A stretch of DNA of 64,000 nucleotides. Origin: TMED8 sp038125725 (GTDB lineage: Bacteria > Pseudomonadota > Alphaproteobacteria > Rhodospirillales > Casp-alpha2). The position numbers were made by a program, and so were the translations under genes. The notes under the pieces were generated by a model. The model worked only from the letters and a program-made list of their open reading frames with translations, searched no databases and was not told where the DNA came from. Below are positions 16,676 to 25,339 of the stretch, piece by piece. The stretch covers positions 1 to 64,000 of the forward strand of contig JAYPEK010000014.1 of assembly GCA_038125725.1 (NCBI GenBank). The letters are read 5' to 3'. Position 1 is the stretch's first letter, and every line of letters begins with the position of its first letter.

Positions 16676-17971
16676 TCAGGCTTTCTGCGAGGCGCGGATC
16701 GCCTGTTTCAGATCGGCGATAATGTCGTCCGCGTCCTCGATGCCGACCGAAAGCCGGATCATCCCCTCGCCGATGCCGGCGGCGGCCAGCGCTTCGGCGT
16801 TCATCTGCTGGTGCGTGGTCGACGCCGGATGGATGACCAGCGTCTTGGCGTCGCCGACGTTGGCAAGGTGCGAGGCCAGCTTGACGCTTTCGATGAACTT
16901 GCGCCCCGCGGCGCGCCCGCCCTTGAGCCCGAAGCTCAGCATGGCGCCGGGTCCCTTGGGGATCAGCCGCTTGGCCAAATCGTGGTCCGGGTGCGATTTC
17001 AATCCCGGATAGTTGACCCACTCGACGGCCTCCTCCCCTTCCAGGAATTCGGCCACCGCCTGGGCATTGGCGACGTGCTTCTGCATGCGGAGCGGCAGCG
17101 TCTCCAGCCCCTGCAGGATATAGAACGCATTGGCCGGGCTCATGCAGGCGCCGAAATCCTTCATCCCCTCGGCGCGCGCGCGCATGACCAGGGCTTGCGT
17201 TCCGAACTCGTCGGCGAAATTGAGGCCGTGGTAACCGGCGTAGGGCTCGGTCAGGGTCGGAAACTTGCCCGACGCCTTCCAATCGAAACGGCCGGAATCG
17301 ACGAAAATGCCGCCGATGGCGACGCCGTGGCCGCCGATATACTTGGTCAGCGAATGCATGACGATGTCGGCGCCGTGTTCGAACGGGCGCATCAGGTAGG
17401 GCGTGGTGAAGGTGCTGTCGATCATCAACGGCAGGCCGGCGTCGTGCGCCACCTTGGCGATGGCGGGAATGTCCATCACCTCGATGCCGGGATTGCCGAG
17501 CGTTTCGCCGAAGACAAGACGCGTATCGTCGGTGATGGCGGCCTTGAAGGCCTCTGGATCGCGCGGATTGACGAAGGTGGTTGTGATGCCGAAGCGCGGC
17601 AGGGTGTAGCTGAACAGATTGTGCGTGCCGCCGTAGAGCGACCCCGACGAGACGATATGCCCGCCCTTGTCCATCAGCGTCGCGATGGCGAGGAAGATCG
17701 CCGCCATGCCGCTGGCCGTCGCCACCGCGCCGATACCGCCCTCCAGCGCCGCGACCCGTTCCTCCATCACCGCCACGGTGGGGTTGGAAAGCCGTGTATA
17801 GATATGGCCCGGCCGCTCCAGGTTATAGAGCGCGGCGGCGTGGTCGGTGTCGTCGAAGACATAGGATGTCGTCTGGTAAATCGGCACGGCGCGCGCGCCG
17901 GTGGCCGGGTCCGGCTGCTGGCCTGCGTGCAGGCTGAGGGTATCGAACTTGAGAAATTTCGGCGTGACCAT
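16676..17971 (-). CDS. metY: O-acetylhomoserine sulfhydrylase (aminocarboxypropyltransferase), Cys/Met-metabolism PLP family
   Basis: A 431-residue PLP enzyme of the Cys/Met metabolism family, with length and features of MetY: the N-terminal LHAGQQPDPATGARAVPIYQ, PLP phosphate contacts in ATASGMAAIFLAI, IDSTFTTPYLMRPFEHGAD, and the Schiff-base lysine K210 in HSLTKYIGGHG. It makes homocysteine from O-acetylhomoserine and sulfide, or uses methanethiol. It heads the minus-strand run that contains two TauD dioxygenases, which suggests a link to reuse of sulfur freed from organosulfur compounds. That link is inferred from context only. It diverges from a 3-hydroxyacyl-CoA dehydrogenase across 57 bases. 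Confidence 0.9.
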   Translation of the reverse strand: MVTPKFLKFDTLSLHAGQQPDPATGARAVPIYQTTSYVFDDTDHAAALYNLERPGHIYTRLSNPTVAVMEERVAALEGGIGAVATASGMAAIFLAIATLMDKGGHIVSSGSLYGGTHNLFSYTLPRFGITTTFVNPRDPEAFKAAITDDTRLVFGETLGNPGIEVMDIPAIAKVAHDAGLPLMIDSTFTTPYLMRPFEHGADIVMHSLTKYIGGHGVAIGGIFVDSGRFDWKASGKFPTLTEPYAGYHGLNFADEFGTQALVMRARAEGMKDFGACMSPANAFYILQGLETLPLRMQKHVANAQAVAEFLEGEEAVEWVNYPGLKSHPDHDLAKRLIPKGPGAMLSFGLKGGRAAGRKFIESVKLASHLANVGDAKTLVIHPASTTHQQMNAEALAAAGIGEGMIRLSVGIEDADDIIADLKQAIRASQKA

Positions 17972-18028
17972 CCCGACGCTCCCAGCTATCTACGGTAGGG
18001 GTGGACACTGTAAACAAGGACTTTCGAA

Positions 18029-19342
18029 ATGGCACGCGAGATCAATTCGGTTGCCGTGATCGGTGGCGGGACCATGGGCGGCGGCATCGCCGGGCTCTGC
18101 GCGCAGATGGACAAGCCCGTGCTGTTGCTGGAAGTCAGCACCGAAGCGGCCGAAAAGGCGCTCGATCGGATCAAGCATGGCCGTCCGCCCGGCATCGACG
18201 ACCCCGACAAGGCCGCCAACATCACCCTCGGCACCATCGACGGCGATCTGCACAAGATCGCCGAGTGCGACTGGATCTGCGAAGCCATCATCGAGGACCT
18301 GGAAGCCAAGCGCGCGATCATGGAAAAGCTGGAGCCGCTGCGCCGCGACGGCTCCATCGTTTCCACCAACACGTCCGGCATTCCATTGCGCGACATCACC
18401 GAAGGCATGCCGGACCGCCTGAAGCGCGACATCGCCGTCACCCACTTCTTCAACCCGGTCAAGGTGATGCGGCTGCTGGAACTGGTGCCGGACGAGCAGA
18501 CCACCCCCGACGTCATCGAGGCCTTGACCGATTTCTGCAGGGGTACGCTCGGCAAGGGCGTCGTCAACGCCAAGGACACGGTCAACTTCATCGGCAATCG
18601 CATCGGCTGCTACTGGATGATGATGGGCCTGCACCAGGCCGGCCAGGCCCTGCACGGCGGGCTTTCGATGGAAAAGGTCGACGCGCTGATGTCCGGCCCC
18701 ATGGGACTGCCGCCGACCGGGCTCTACGGCCTGATCGACCTGATCGGCCTCGACGTCATGGACCTGGTCGGCCAGAACCTGGCGGTCAACCTACCGGCCG
18801 GCGATCTCTGCGCCGAATACACCATCCTGCCGGAACCCGAGCGCGCCATGCTGGCGCGCGGCCAGATCGGCCGCAAGGCCGGTGAGGGTTTCTACCGCAT
18901 GCAGAAGCTCGACGACGGCTCGCGCAAGACCGAGGTTTTCGACATGCTCAAGGGCGACTGGCGCGACCATCACCCGGCGCACGTGGACCCGCGCCACCTG
19001 CACCCGGCGGCCATGTTCGAGGACGACGCCGAGGGCCGCCTCGCCTGGCATATCATGGGCGGCACGCTCCTCTATGCCGCCGGCCTGGTGCCGGAGATCG
19101 CCGACGACGTGGTCAACGTCGACCGCGCCATGCGCTGGGGCTACGCCTGGAGCTGGGGCCCGTTCGAACTGATCGACGAGGTCGGCGCCAAGCGCGTCAT
19201 CGACAAGGTCCGCGCCGAGGGCCACGCGCTACCCAAGATGCTGCAAGTTTTGGAAGACGCCGGCGCCGATGCCTTCTACCGCGACCACGGCAACGAGTAC
19301 CTGGGCCTCGACGGCCAGTACCACCCGACCCCGCCGGAATAA
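18029..19342 (+). CDS. 3-hydroxyacyl-CoA dehydrogenase (NAD-binding, stand-alone)
   Basis: A 437-residue 3-hydroxyacyl-CoA dehydrogenase. Residues 8-21 hold the Rossmann motif VAVIGGGTMGGGIAG. THFFNPVKVMRLLELVPDEQT contains the catalytic His of this family, and IGNRIGCYWMMMGLH begins the C-terminal domain. A second 3HCDH C-terminal repeat follows (about residues 330-410, RAMRWGYAWSWGPFELIDEVG), the arrangement found in FadB/FadJ but here without the crotonase half. AAGGA precedes the ATG. It acts in beta-oxidation or a related CoA pathway. The neighbour is a convergent CoA-transferase 3 bases away. Confidence 0.9.
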   Translation: MAREINSVAVIGGGTMGGGIAGLCAQMDKPVLLLEVSTEAAEKALDRIKHGRPPGIDDPDKAANITLGTIDGDLHKIAECDWICEAIIEDLEAKRAIMEKLEPLRRDGSIVSTNTSGIPLRDITEGMPDRLKRDIAVTHFFNPVKVMRLLELVPDEQTTPDVIEALTDFCRGTLGKGVVNAKDTVNFIGNRIGCYWMMMGLHQAGQALHGGLSMEKVDALMSGPMGLPPTGLYGLIDLIGLDVMDLVGQNLAVNLPAGDLCAEYTILPEPERAMLARGQIGRKAGEGFYRMQKLDDGSRKTEVFDMLKGDWRDHHPAHVDPRHLHPAAMFEDDAEGRLAWHIMGGTLLYAAGLVPEIADDVVNVDRAMRWGYAWSWGPFELIDEVGAKRVIDKVRAEGHALPKMLQVLEDAGADAFYRDHGNEYLGLDGQYHPTPPE

Positions 19343-19345
19343 TCT

Positions 19346-20581
19346 CTACCCTGCCTGCTCGACGATGCCGTCGGCCAGCAACTGGCCGATGCGCGCCTCC
19401 GTGAGTTGCAACTCGCGCAGAATCTCAGTGCTATGCTCGCCACGACGGGGCGGCGCCAGATCGGTGGCGTGCACGTCTCGGCCGCCAATGCGAAACGGCA
19501 GCGTCGGCACCGTTACCGCCGCGTCACCCTCGCCGCCGTAGCCATGCAAATAGTTTCTCGCGCCAATCTGCGGATCGTCCAACGCTTCCGGAAGCGTGCG
19601 CACCCGGGCCGCCGGCACGCCGCCCGCCTGCATCGCCGCCTCCCATTCGACCGCCGTGCGCTCGGCCAGACTTTCCAGCAGCATCGCCTCCAGCGCGTCC
19701 GCATTCGCCGTCCGGGTGGCGCGGTCGGTGAAGCGTGGGTCCGAAAGCCATTCCGTGCGCCCGAGCACGCGGGCCAGGGCGTGGAACTGATGCTCCTCGT
19801 TGACGCCGAGGCTGATCAGCCCGGCCTTGGTTTCGAAGCTGCCGGCGGCGGGGCTTCGGGAGTTGGCGGCGTTGCCGCGCTGCGTCGGCGCGTTGCCGGT
19901 GGCGAGATAATCGGTGACCGACGAACTCATCAACATCATTGCCGTTTCCAGCATGGAGACGTCGATGAAGGTGCCGGCGCCGGTTCGTTCGCGCTCGAAC
20001 AGCGCCGTCGAAATGGCGAAACCGGCCGCCATCGCGGTGCCGTAATCCATGATCGGCGCGCCGGCGCGGGTGGGACCGGCACCGACAGCGCCTGTCATGG
20101 TCATCAACCCGCAGGCGGCCTGGATGTTGACGTCGTAGGCGGGCGCGTCCTCCTTCGGGCCACGGCGGCCGTAACCGGTCATGGCGCAATGGATGATGGC
20201 CGGGTTGATGGCGCTGACGGCGGCATAGTCGAGTTCGAGGCGCGCCAGCAGGCTCGGGCGATGGTTCTCGACAAAAACGTCGGCGCGTTTCAGCAGTTCC
20301 GTCATCACCAGCCGGCCCTCGGCGTTCGAGAGATCGACAGCGATGGAGCGCTTGCCGCCCGCTTGGGTGAGGTACGACGTGCTCATGGCGCGCGCCGCGC
20401 GGTCCTTGTCGGTGCCGCCGCGCACCCGCGTGCAGTCGCCCCGATGCGCGGTCTCCACCTTGATCACCTCGGCGCCCAGCAGCGCCAGGAAATAGGCCGC
20501 CGCCGGCCCGGCCAGCACATGGGTGAAATCCACCACCCGGAGCCCCGCGAGCGGGCCCGGCCTGCCGTTTCCTGTGGTCAT
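19346..20581 (-). CDS. CaiB/BaiF (class III) CoA-transferase
   Basis: A 411-residue class III CoA-transferase. The N-terminus (GLRVVDFTHVLAGPAAAYFL, then LGAEVIKVE) is diagnostic. GKRSIAVDLSNAEGR and VFVENHRPSLLARL follow, and EDAPAYDVNIQAACGLMTMTG contains the aspartate expected to form the acyl anhydride. The C-terminal GVPAARVRTLPEALDDPQIGA is typical. ATG at 20581 is preferred to one six codons upstream because GGAGGAG lies 7 bases before it. It transfers CoA between organic acids, for example from succinyl-CoA or formyl-CoA; the acid is unknown. Confidence 0.9.
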   Translation of the reverse strand: MTTGNGRPGPLAGLRVVDFTHVLAGPAAAYFLALLGAEVIKVETAHRGDCTRVRGGTDKDRAARAMSTSYLTQAGGKRSIAVDLSNAEGRLVMTELLKRADVFVENHRPSLLARLELDYAAVSAINPAIIHCAMTGYGRRGPKEDAPAYDVNIQAACGLMTMTGAVGAGPTRAGAPIMDYGTAMAAGFAISTALFERERTGAGTFIDVSMLETAMMLMSSSVTDYLATGNAPTQRGNAANSRSPAAGSFETKAGLISLGVNEEHQFHALARVLGRTEWLSDPRFTDRATRTANADALEAMLLESLAERTAVEWEAAMQAGGVPAARVRTLPEALDDPQIGARNYLHGYGGEGDAAVTVPTLPFRIGGRDVHATDLAPPRRGEHSTEILRELQLTEARIGQLLADGIVEQAG

Positions 20582-20698
20582 CGCTGTCTCCTCCCCCATT
20601 CGTTCACCTCAGCATAACCGCCACGGGCAGGGCGGCAAGCGCCGCCGATTTCTGTTGCCCGATAGCCCGATTTCCTGCACTCAGGATGGGATCGGGAG

Positions 20699-22270
20699 GT
20701 GGATTTGCGCATCAAGGAACTGTTTTTGGGCATAGCCCTTTTGCTGAGTTCCGCCGGCGGGCTGGTGGTGGAGATCGTCGCCGGCCGGCTGATCGCACCC
20801 TACGTGGGGATGTCGCTCTATACCTGGACGGCGATCATCGCCGTGGTGCTGGCCGGTCTTTCGGGCGGGCATTGGATCGGCGGGCGCATGGCCGGGCGGG
20901 ACGCATCGGATGCCAAGTTGGCACGCGGCCTCGCCATCGCGCTCGGGCTCGCCGCCGCCTCGACGTTGGCGATCCTGGTGCTGGTGCGCCTCCTTTCGGG
21001 ACCGCTCCTGACCAGCGGCATGGGGCCGGTCTGGGTGGTGGTGATCCTGGCCTTCGCCCTCTTTTTCCTGCCCAGCCTGTTCGTCGGCGTCGTCTCGCCG
21101 GTGTTGACCAAGCTCGCCGTCGATGCGCGCCCCGATCAGCCGGGGCCGGTGATCGGTCGCATGTATGCGCTGGGCACGCTGGGCGCCATAGCCGGCACGC
21201 TGGGGGCGGGTTATTTCTTCATATCCTGGATCGGCTCCATCGGCACGCTGGTGACCGTCGCCGCCGTATACGCCGTGCTGGCGGTGGGTTTCGCGGCGTC
21301 GAACCGCATCGGCGACGGTGCCTGGACGGCGGGTCTCCTGGCCGTTGCCGCCGCCGCCATCGCCGCGCCGGCGGACAAGGTTCAGGCATTCACCTCGCCC
21401 TGCACCGTGGAGAGTGACTATTTCTGTATCCGCATCGACGATTTCGCCGAACAGTCGGGCCGGCCGAGCACGCTGATGGCGCTCGATCATCTGGTGCATT
21501 CCATCAACGACCGCGACGACCCGGGCCTGCTGTTCAGCCCCTATATCCATTTCGTCGACGAATACACCCGCCAACGCCTGGGCGCCCAGGTGCTGACCGG
21601 CGAATTTCGAGCCTTCTTCATCGGCGGCGGCGGCTATTCACTGCCGCGCGCCTGGGCGGCCGGGTTCCCGGGCGCCAAGCTGACGGTGGCGGAAATCGAC
21701 CCCGCCGTGACCATCGCTGCCCGGGACGGCATGTGGCTCGACACCCTGCACCCGGCGCTCGACATCCACCACCAAGACGCCCGCGCGCTGCTGCAATCGC
21801 TGCCCGAAGCCAAGCAGTTCGACGTCGTCTTCGGCGACGCCTTCCACGATATCTCTGTGCCGTCGCACCTGGTGTCGCGGGAATTCCACGCCGAGATCGC
21901 CAAGCGCCTGAAACCGGGCGGCTTCTATACCGTCAACGTCGTCGATCACGGCGGCGAGCCTCGGTTCCTGGCCTCGCTGGTGAAGACCCTGCAGCTCGAT
22001 TTCGATGCCGTCGAGGTCTGGGCGGAGGCCGACGAGTTGGATGGCGCCATTGCGCGCGCCGGTCAGCGCGTCACCTACAACGTCGTTGCGTCGAAGCGGG
22101 ATTCCGGCCGCCAGCGCCTGCTCGCGCGGATCGGCATCCAGCGCCTGTGGCTGCGCTGGCCGACGGCCGACATGCTGGAACGTTCTCGGGGCCAAACCGT
22201 TGTTTTGACGGACGATTTCGCGCCGGTGGACCGGCTGATGTCGAAACTTCTGAACCAACCCGAGTTCTGA
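20699..22270 (+). CDS. Membrane-anchored spermidine-synthase-like protein
   Basis: A 523-residue two-part protein. The first 215 residues or so form about six to seven membrane helices starting LFLGIALLLSSAGGLVVEIVAGRLIAPYVG, a segment known from fused spermidine synthases. From about residue 240 a soluble methyltransferase-like fold follows, with the SAM/dcSAM region AFFIGGGGYSLPRAW, acidic VAEIDPAVTIAA, DARALLQSL and the active-site-like FDVVFGDAFHD. Aminopropyl transfer is not proven. A perfect GGGAGG overlaps the GTG at 20699, so the real start may be the TTG two codons later (20705), which would have 5-base spacing. It stands alone, followed by arsM after 94 bases. Confidence 0.78.
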   Translation: MDLRIKELFLGIALLLSSAGGLVVEIVAGRLIAPYVGMSLYTWTAIIAVVLAGLSGGHWIGGRMAGRDASDAKLARGLAIALGLAAASTLAILVLVRLLSGPLLTSGMGPVWVVVILAFALFFLPSLFVGVVSPVLTKLAVDARPDQPGPVIGRMYALGTLGAIAGTLGAGYFFISWIGSIGTLVTVAAVYAVLAVGFAASNRIGDGAWTAGLLAVAAAAIAAPADKVQAFTSPCTVESDYFCIRIDDFAEQSGRPSTLMALDHLVHSINDRDDPGLLFSPYIHFVDEYTRQRLGAQVLTGEFRAFFIGGGGYSLPRAWAAGFPGAKLTVAEIDPAVTIAARDGMWLDTLHPALDIHHQDARALLQSLPEAKQFDVVFGDAFHDISVPSHLVSREFHAEIAKRLKPGGFYTVNVVDHGGEPRFLASLVKTLQLDFDAVEVWAEADELDGAIARAGQRVTYNVVASKRDSGRQRLLARIGIQRLWLRWPTADMLERSRGQTVVLTDDFAPVDRLMSKLLNQPEF

Positions 22271-22312
22271 TCCGCTAACGAACAAGTGAATTTCCGCATT
22301 CCGGCTTTATCG

Positions 22313-22346
22313 CGAGGGTGCATCCGTTCTATAGGATTAGCCCTCG
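22313..22346 (+). promoter_or_regulatory. Symmetric stem-loop just upstream of arsM
   Basis: CGAGGG (22313-22318) pairs with CCCTCG (22341-22346) and inside it ATCC (22322-22325) pairs with GGAT (22334-22337). The internal loops are three bases on each side and the apical loop is eight bases. The structure ends 18 bases before the arsM ATG and immediately before its CGGAG ribosome site. It has no T-run, so it is not a standard terminator. It could be a repressor site or an mRNA leader structure controlling arsM. Confidence 0.4.
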
Positions 22347-22364
22347 AAAATTCGGAGCCCCGCC

Positions 22365-23138
22365 ATGACCGAAACTCCTGCCGATCCGGACCGGGTCCGC
22401 GACAGCGTCCGCGCCGCCTATGCCGACATCGCCACCGGCGGCGGGTGCTGCGGCAATTCCATCAATCCGGTGGCGTCGGAAAAACTCGGCTATGGCGCCG
22501 ACGATCTGGCGGCGGTGCCGGAAGAGGCCGACCTCGGCGTCGGCTGCGGCAACCCGACCGCCATGGCCGGCCTGAAAATCGGCGAAACGGTGCTGGATTT
22601 GGGCTCCGGCGGCGGCCTGGATTGCTTCCTGGCGGCCAAGGCCGTCGGACCGGACGGCCACGTCATCGGTATCGACATGACGCCGGAGATGATCGCCAAG
22701 GCGCGCGGCAATGCAAATAAGGGCGGCTACGCGCAAGTGGAGTTCCGCCTCGGCGAGATCGAGCACCTGCCGGTGGCCGACGCCACCGCCGACGTGATCC
22801 TGTCCAACTGCGTCATCAATCTCGCGCCCGACAAGGGCCAGGTCTTCCGCGAGGCCTTCCGGGCGCTGAAACCGGGCGGCCGGCTGCATGTCTCCGACGT
22901 GGTCGAGACCGACCCGCTACCGAAACACCTGAAGGACGACGAGCGCCTCACCTGCGGCTGCATGGCCGGCGCGGCGTCGATCCGTGATCTCACCGGCTGG
23001 CTCAGAGAGGCCGGTTTCCAGGACGTGGCCATTTCCGTCAGCGAAGCGTCGCGCAACTTCATCGCCGAATGGGCGCCCGGCACCGGCGTCGAACAGCACG
23101 TGGCGTCGGCGGCCATCACCGCGACAAAACCCGCATGA
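22365..23138 (+). CDS. arsM: Arsenite S-adenosylmethionine methyltransferase ArsM
   Basis: A 257-residue SAM-dependent methyltransferase with the ArsM pattern. The SAM-binding motif is VLDLGSGGGLDCFLAA (about residues 76-91), preceded by DLGVGCGNPTA with C61; C149 lies in ILSNCVINLAPDK and C197/C199 in LTCGCMAGA. The three conserved cysteines that bind As(III) in characterised ArsM proteins are therefore present, and an extra CC pair occurs at 28-29. It methylates arsenite to methylated arsenicals in the cytosol. No arsR, arsC or acr gene is nearby. The stop overlaps the start of the downstream thioesterase by four bases. Confidence 0.9.
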   Translation: MTETPADPDRVRDSVRAAYADIATGGGCCGNSINPVASEKLGYGADDLAAVPEEADLGVGCGNPTAMAGLKIGETVLDLGSGGGLDCFLAAKAVGPDGHVIGIDMTPEMIAKARGNANKGGYAQVEFRLGEIEHLPVADATADVILSNCVINLAPDKGQVFREAFRALKPGGRLHVSDVVETDPLPKHLKDDERLTCGCMAGAASIRDLTGWLREAGFQDVAISVSEASRNFIAEWAPGTGVEQHVASAAITATKPA

Positions 23139-23539
23139 TGAAAGCCATTCGACCGGGGCTCACCGGCCACGCCGAGATCACCGTCGGCGACAAGCACACC
23201 GCGCCCTCCATCGGCAGCGGCGAGATCACCGTGCTCGCGACGCCGGTGATGATCAACCTGATGGAAGCCGCCGCGTTGGATGCCATCGAGGAATTCCTCG
23301 AGCCCGGTCACCAGAGCCTTGGCACGCATCTGGACGTCAGCCACATCGCCGCCACGCCGGTCGGCATGAAGGCGCGGGCCAGCGCCGAAGTGACGGCGGT
23401 GGACGGAAACCGCGTCAGCTTCCGCGTCGAAGCCCGCGATGAAGCCGAGAAAATCGGCGAAGGCAGCCACACTCGCGTCGTCGTCAACGTCGAGCGCTTC
23501 GACGCGCGCGTGGCGAAGAAGGGAGAGCCGAAAGCCTAA
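23135..23539 (+). CDS. Thioesterase-like hot-dog protein (fluoroacetyl-CoA thioesterase/FlK-like)
   Basis: A 134-residue hot-dog-fold protein similar to the FlK-type thioesterase group: an N-terminal TGHAEITVGDKHTAPSIGSG, the MINLMEAAALDAIEEFLEPG helix, and GTHLDVSHIAATPVGMKARA. The threonine, glutamate and histidine of the FlK triad plausibly correspond to T44-region, E55-region and H-region residues, but I cannot align them exactly. The ATG at 23135 overlaps the arsM stop (ATGA), so the two are translationally coupled. Whether it has any link with arsenic is unknown. It shares its stop (CTAA) with the convergent SLC13 gene. Confidence 0.75.
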   Translation: MMKAIRPGLTGHAEITVGDKHTAPSIGSGEITVLATPVMINLMEAAALDAIEEFLEPGHQSLGTHLDVSHIAATPVGMKARASAEVTAVDGNRVSFRVEARDEAEKIGEGSHTRVVVNVERFDARVAKKGEPKA

Positions 23540-25308
23540 AGCGGCCAGACCCAGAGGATCATCGGCACCGCGACGACCACGACCAGGATTTCTAACGGCA
23601 GGCCGAGCCGCCAGTAATCGCCGAACTTATAGCCGCCCGGCCCCATCACCAGGATGTTGGATTGGTGCCCGATGGGGGTGAGGAAGGCGCAAGAGGACCC
23701 GATGGCCACCGCCATCAAGAGCGAATCCGGATTGACCCCGATCCTGGCCGCCACCTCGATCGCCAATTGCGCCATCAGGATCGCCGTGGCGGCGTTGTTG
23801 ATCACCGCCGAAAGCAGCATCGACGCTACCAAGATCAGCGCCAGGATGCCCCAGGCGGGCAGAAATGCCGCCAGCGCGCCGATGCCGCCCGCAAGCAACT
23901 GGTCGGAGCCCAACTCCTTCATCGCCATGCCCAACGGCACCATGGCGCCCAGCAGCACCACGACGGGCCAATCGACGCCCCGGTAAAGCTCGCGCGCCCG
24001 CATCTGTCCGGTGAGCACCAATGCCACCACGGCGCCGGTGAAAGCGACCGGAATGGAGAGGACGCCGAACACGCCAAGCGCAATCGCAATCGCGAAGATG
24101 ATCAACGGCACCGGCGTCGGGTCGCGGTGCAACGCGATATGGCGGTGTTCCAGCGGCAGGCAGCCCAGGTTCGAAAGCGTTTCCGGCATGGTTTCCAAAT
24201 CGCCCTGAAGAAGCAGCACATCCCCCGGCCGCACCTGCACGCGGCGCAGGTGCTCGCGCAGGGGCCGGCCCTGGCGTGCCATGGCCAAGAGGTGCAGCCC
24301 ATGGCGCCGTTCCAACCCGGCCTGGGCGATGGAGCGCCTGACCAGTGGCGATGCCGGCGTCACCACCGCCTCCATGACGCCGACCTCGGCGCCATCATCG
24401 AGCGTCGCGTCCAGGTTGCGGTTTCCGACCAGCTTCAGCGGCGTCTTGTGCAGGATCGCCTCGATTGCCTCGGTGCCGCCCTCCAGGAGCAGGTGATCGT
24501 TGATGCGCAAGGGCTCCGACGGTTTCGGCCGGGTGATCTTGAGCTTGCCGCGGATGATCGCGGCGACGGCGGCCTCGCCCTCCGGCGCGGCGGCCAGGAT
24601 GTCGCCGACGGGCGTGCCGGAAAGGCCGGATTTGCGGGGCACCGAGACCTGGGTGATGTAGTTTTCCACGTCGAAAATATCGGCATTTCCCTTGGCTTCG
24701 CGCGTCGGGATCAGCCGCCAACCGTGAAACGCCATGAACAGCGTGCCGGCGGCGGTGACCGCAAGGCCCACCGGCGCGAAATCGAACATGGAAAAGGGCG
24801 TGCCGGCGGCCTCGGCGCGAAAACCGGCGACGATGATGTTGGGCGGCGTGCCGATCAGGGTAATGAGCCCGCCCAGCATGGAGCCGAAGGCGAGCGGCAT
24901 TAGCAACTCGCCGGGTGCGCGGTCGTAACGCTTCGCCGCCTGCATCACCACCGGCAGCAGCAATGCCAGGGCGCCGACGTTGTTCATGAAACTCGACAGC
25001 ACCGCCACCAGTCCCGCCACCAGGGCGACTTGCAGGTGCGGGCCGGCCTCAATCCCTTCCAGCCAGCGCGTCACCCAGCCGACCATGCCGGAGCCCTGCA
25101 GCGCGCGGGAAATCACCAGCACGGCGGCGACGGTAATGACGGCGGGATGGCCGAAGCCCTCGAAGGCGCTTTCCGCCGGCACCACGCCCGCCGCGACGAC
25201 GGCCATAAGCGCCATCAGCGCCACCACGTCATGGCGCCAGCGCCCCCAGACGAAGAGCCCCAGCGTCGCCGCCAGCACCGCGAATACGTAAGCCTGTTCG
25301 AAGGTCAT
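23536..25308 (-). CDS. SLC13/DASS-type permease with two TrkA-C domains
   Basis: A 590-residue membrane protein. Two halves of membrane helices (about 1-185 and 400-590) flank a cytoplasmic region containing two TrkA-C-like domains (about 205-290 and 290-385, e.g. VMEAVVTPASPLVRRSIAQAG and VRPGDVLLLQGDLETMPETL). The substrate and sodium hairpin motifs SSFMNNVGALALLLPVV with IGTPPNIIVAG, and their C-terminal counterpart SAVINNAATAILMAQLA, are the DASS SNT signature. It is likely a Na+-coupled carrier for sulfate or a di/tricarboxylate. Its last four bases are shared with the convergent thioesterase gene. Confidence 0.85.
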   Translation of the reverse strand: MTFEQAYVFAVLAATLGLFVWGRWRHDVVALMALMAVVAAGVVPAESAFEGFGHPAVITVAAVLVISRALQGSGMVGWVTRWLEGIEAGPHLQVALVAGLVAVLSSFMNNVGALALLLPVVMQAAKRYDRAPGELLMPLAFGSMLGGLITLIGTPPNIIVAGFRAEAAGTPFSMFDFAPVGLAVTAAGTLFMAFHGWRLIPTREAKGNADIFDVENYITQVSVPRKSGLSGTPVGDILAAAPEGEAAVAAIIRGKLKITRPKPSEPLRINDHLLLEGGTEAIEAILHKTPLKLVGNRNLDATLDDGAEVGVMEAVVTPASPLVRRSIAQAGLERRHGLHLLAMARQGRPLREHLRRVQVRPGDVLLLQGDLETMPETLSNLGCLPLEHRHIALHRDPTPVPLIIFAIAIALGVFGVLSIPVAFTGAVVALVLTGQMRARELYRGVDWPVVVLLGAMVPLGMAMKELGSDQLLAGGIGALAAFLPAWGILALILVASMLLSAVINNAATAILMAQLAIEVAARIGVNPDSLLMAVAIGSSCAFLTPIGHQSNILVMGPGGYKFGDYWRLGLPLEILVVVVAVPMILWVWPL

Positions 25309-25339
25309 GGGATCAGGGTAATGGTCGTGCCCGGCAGCT

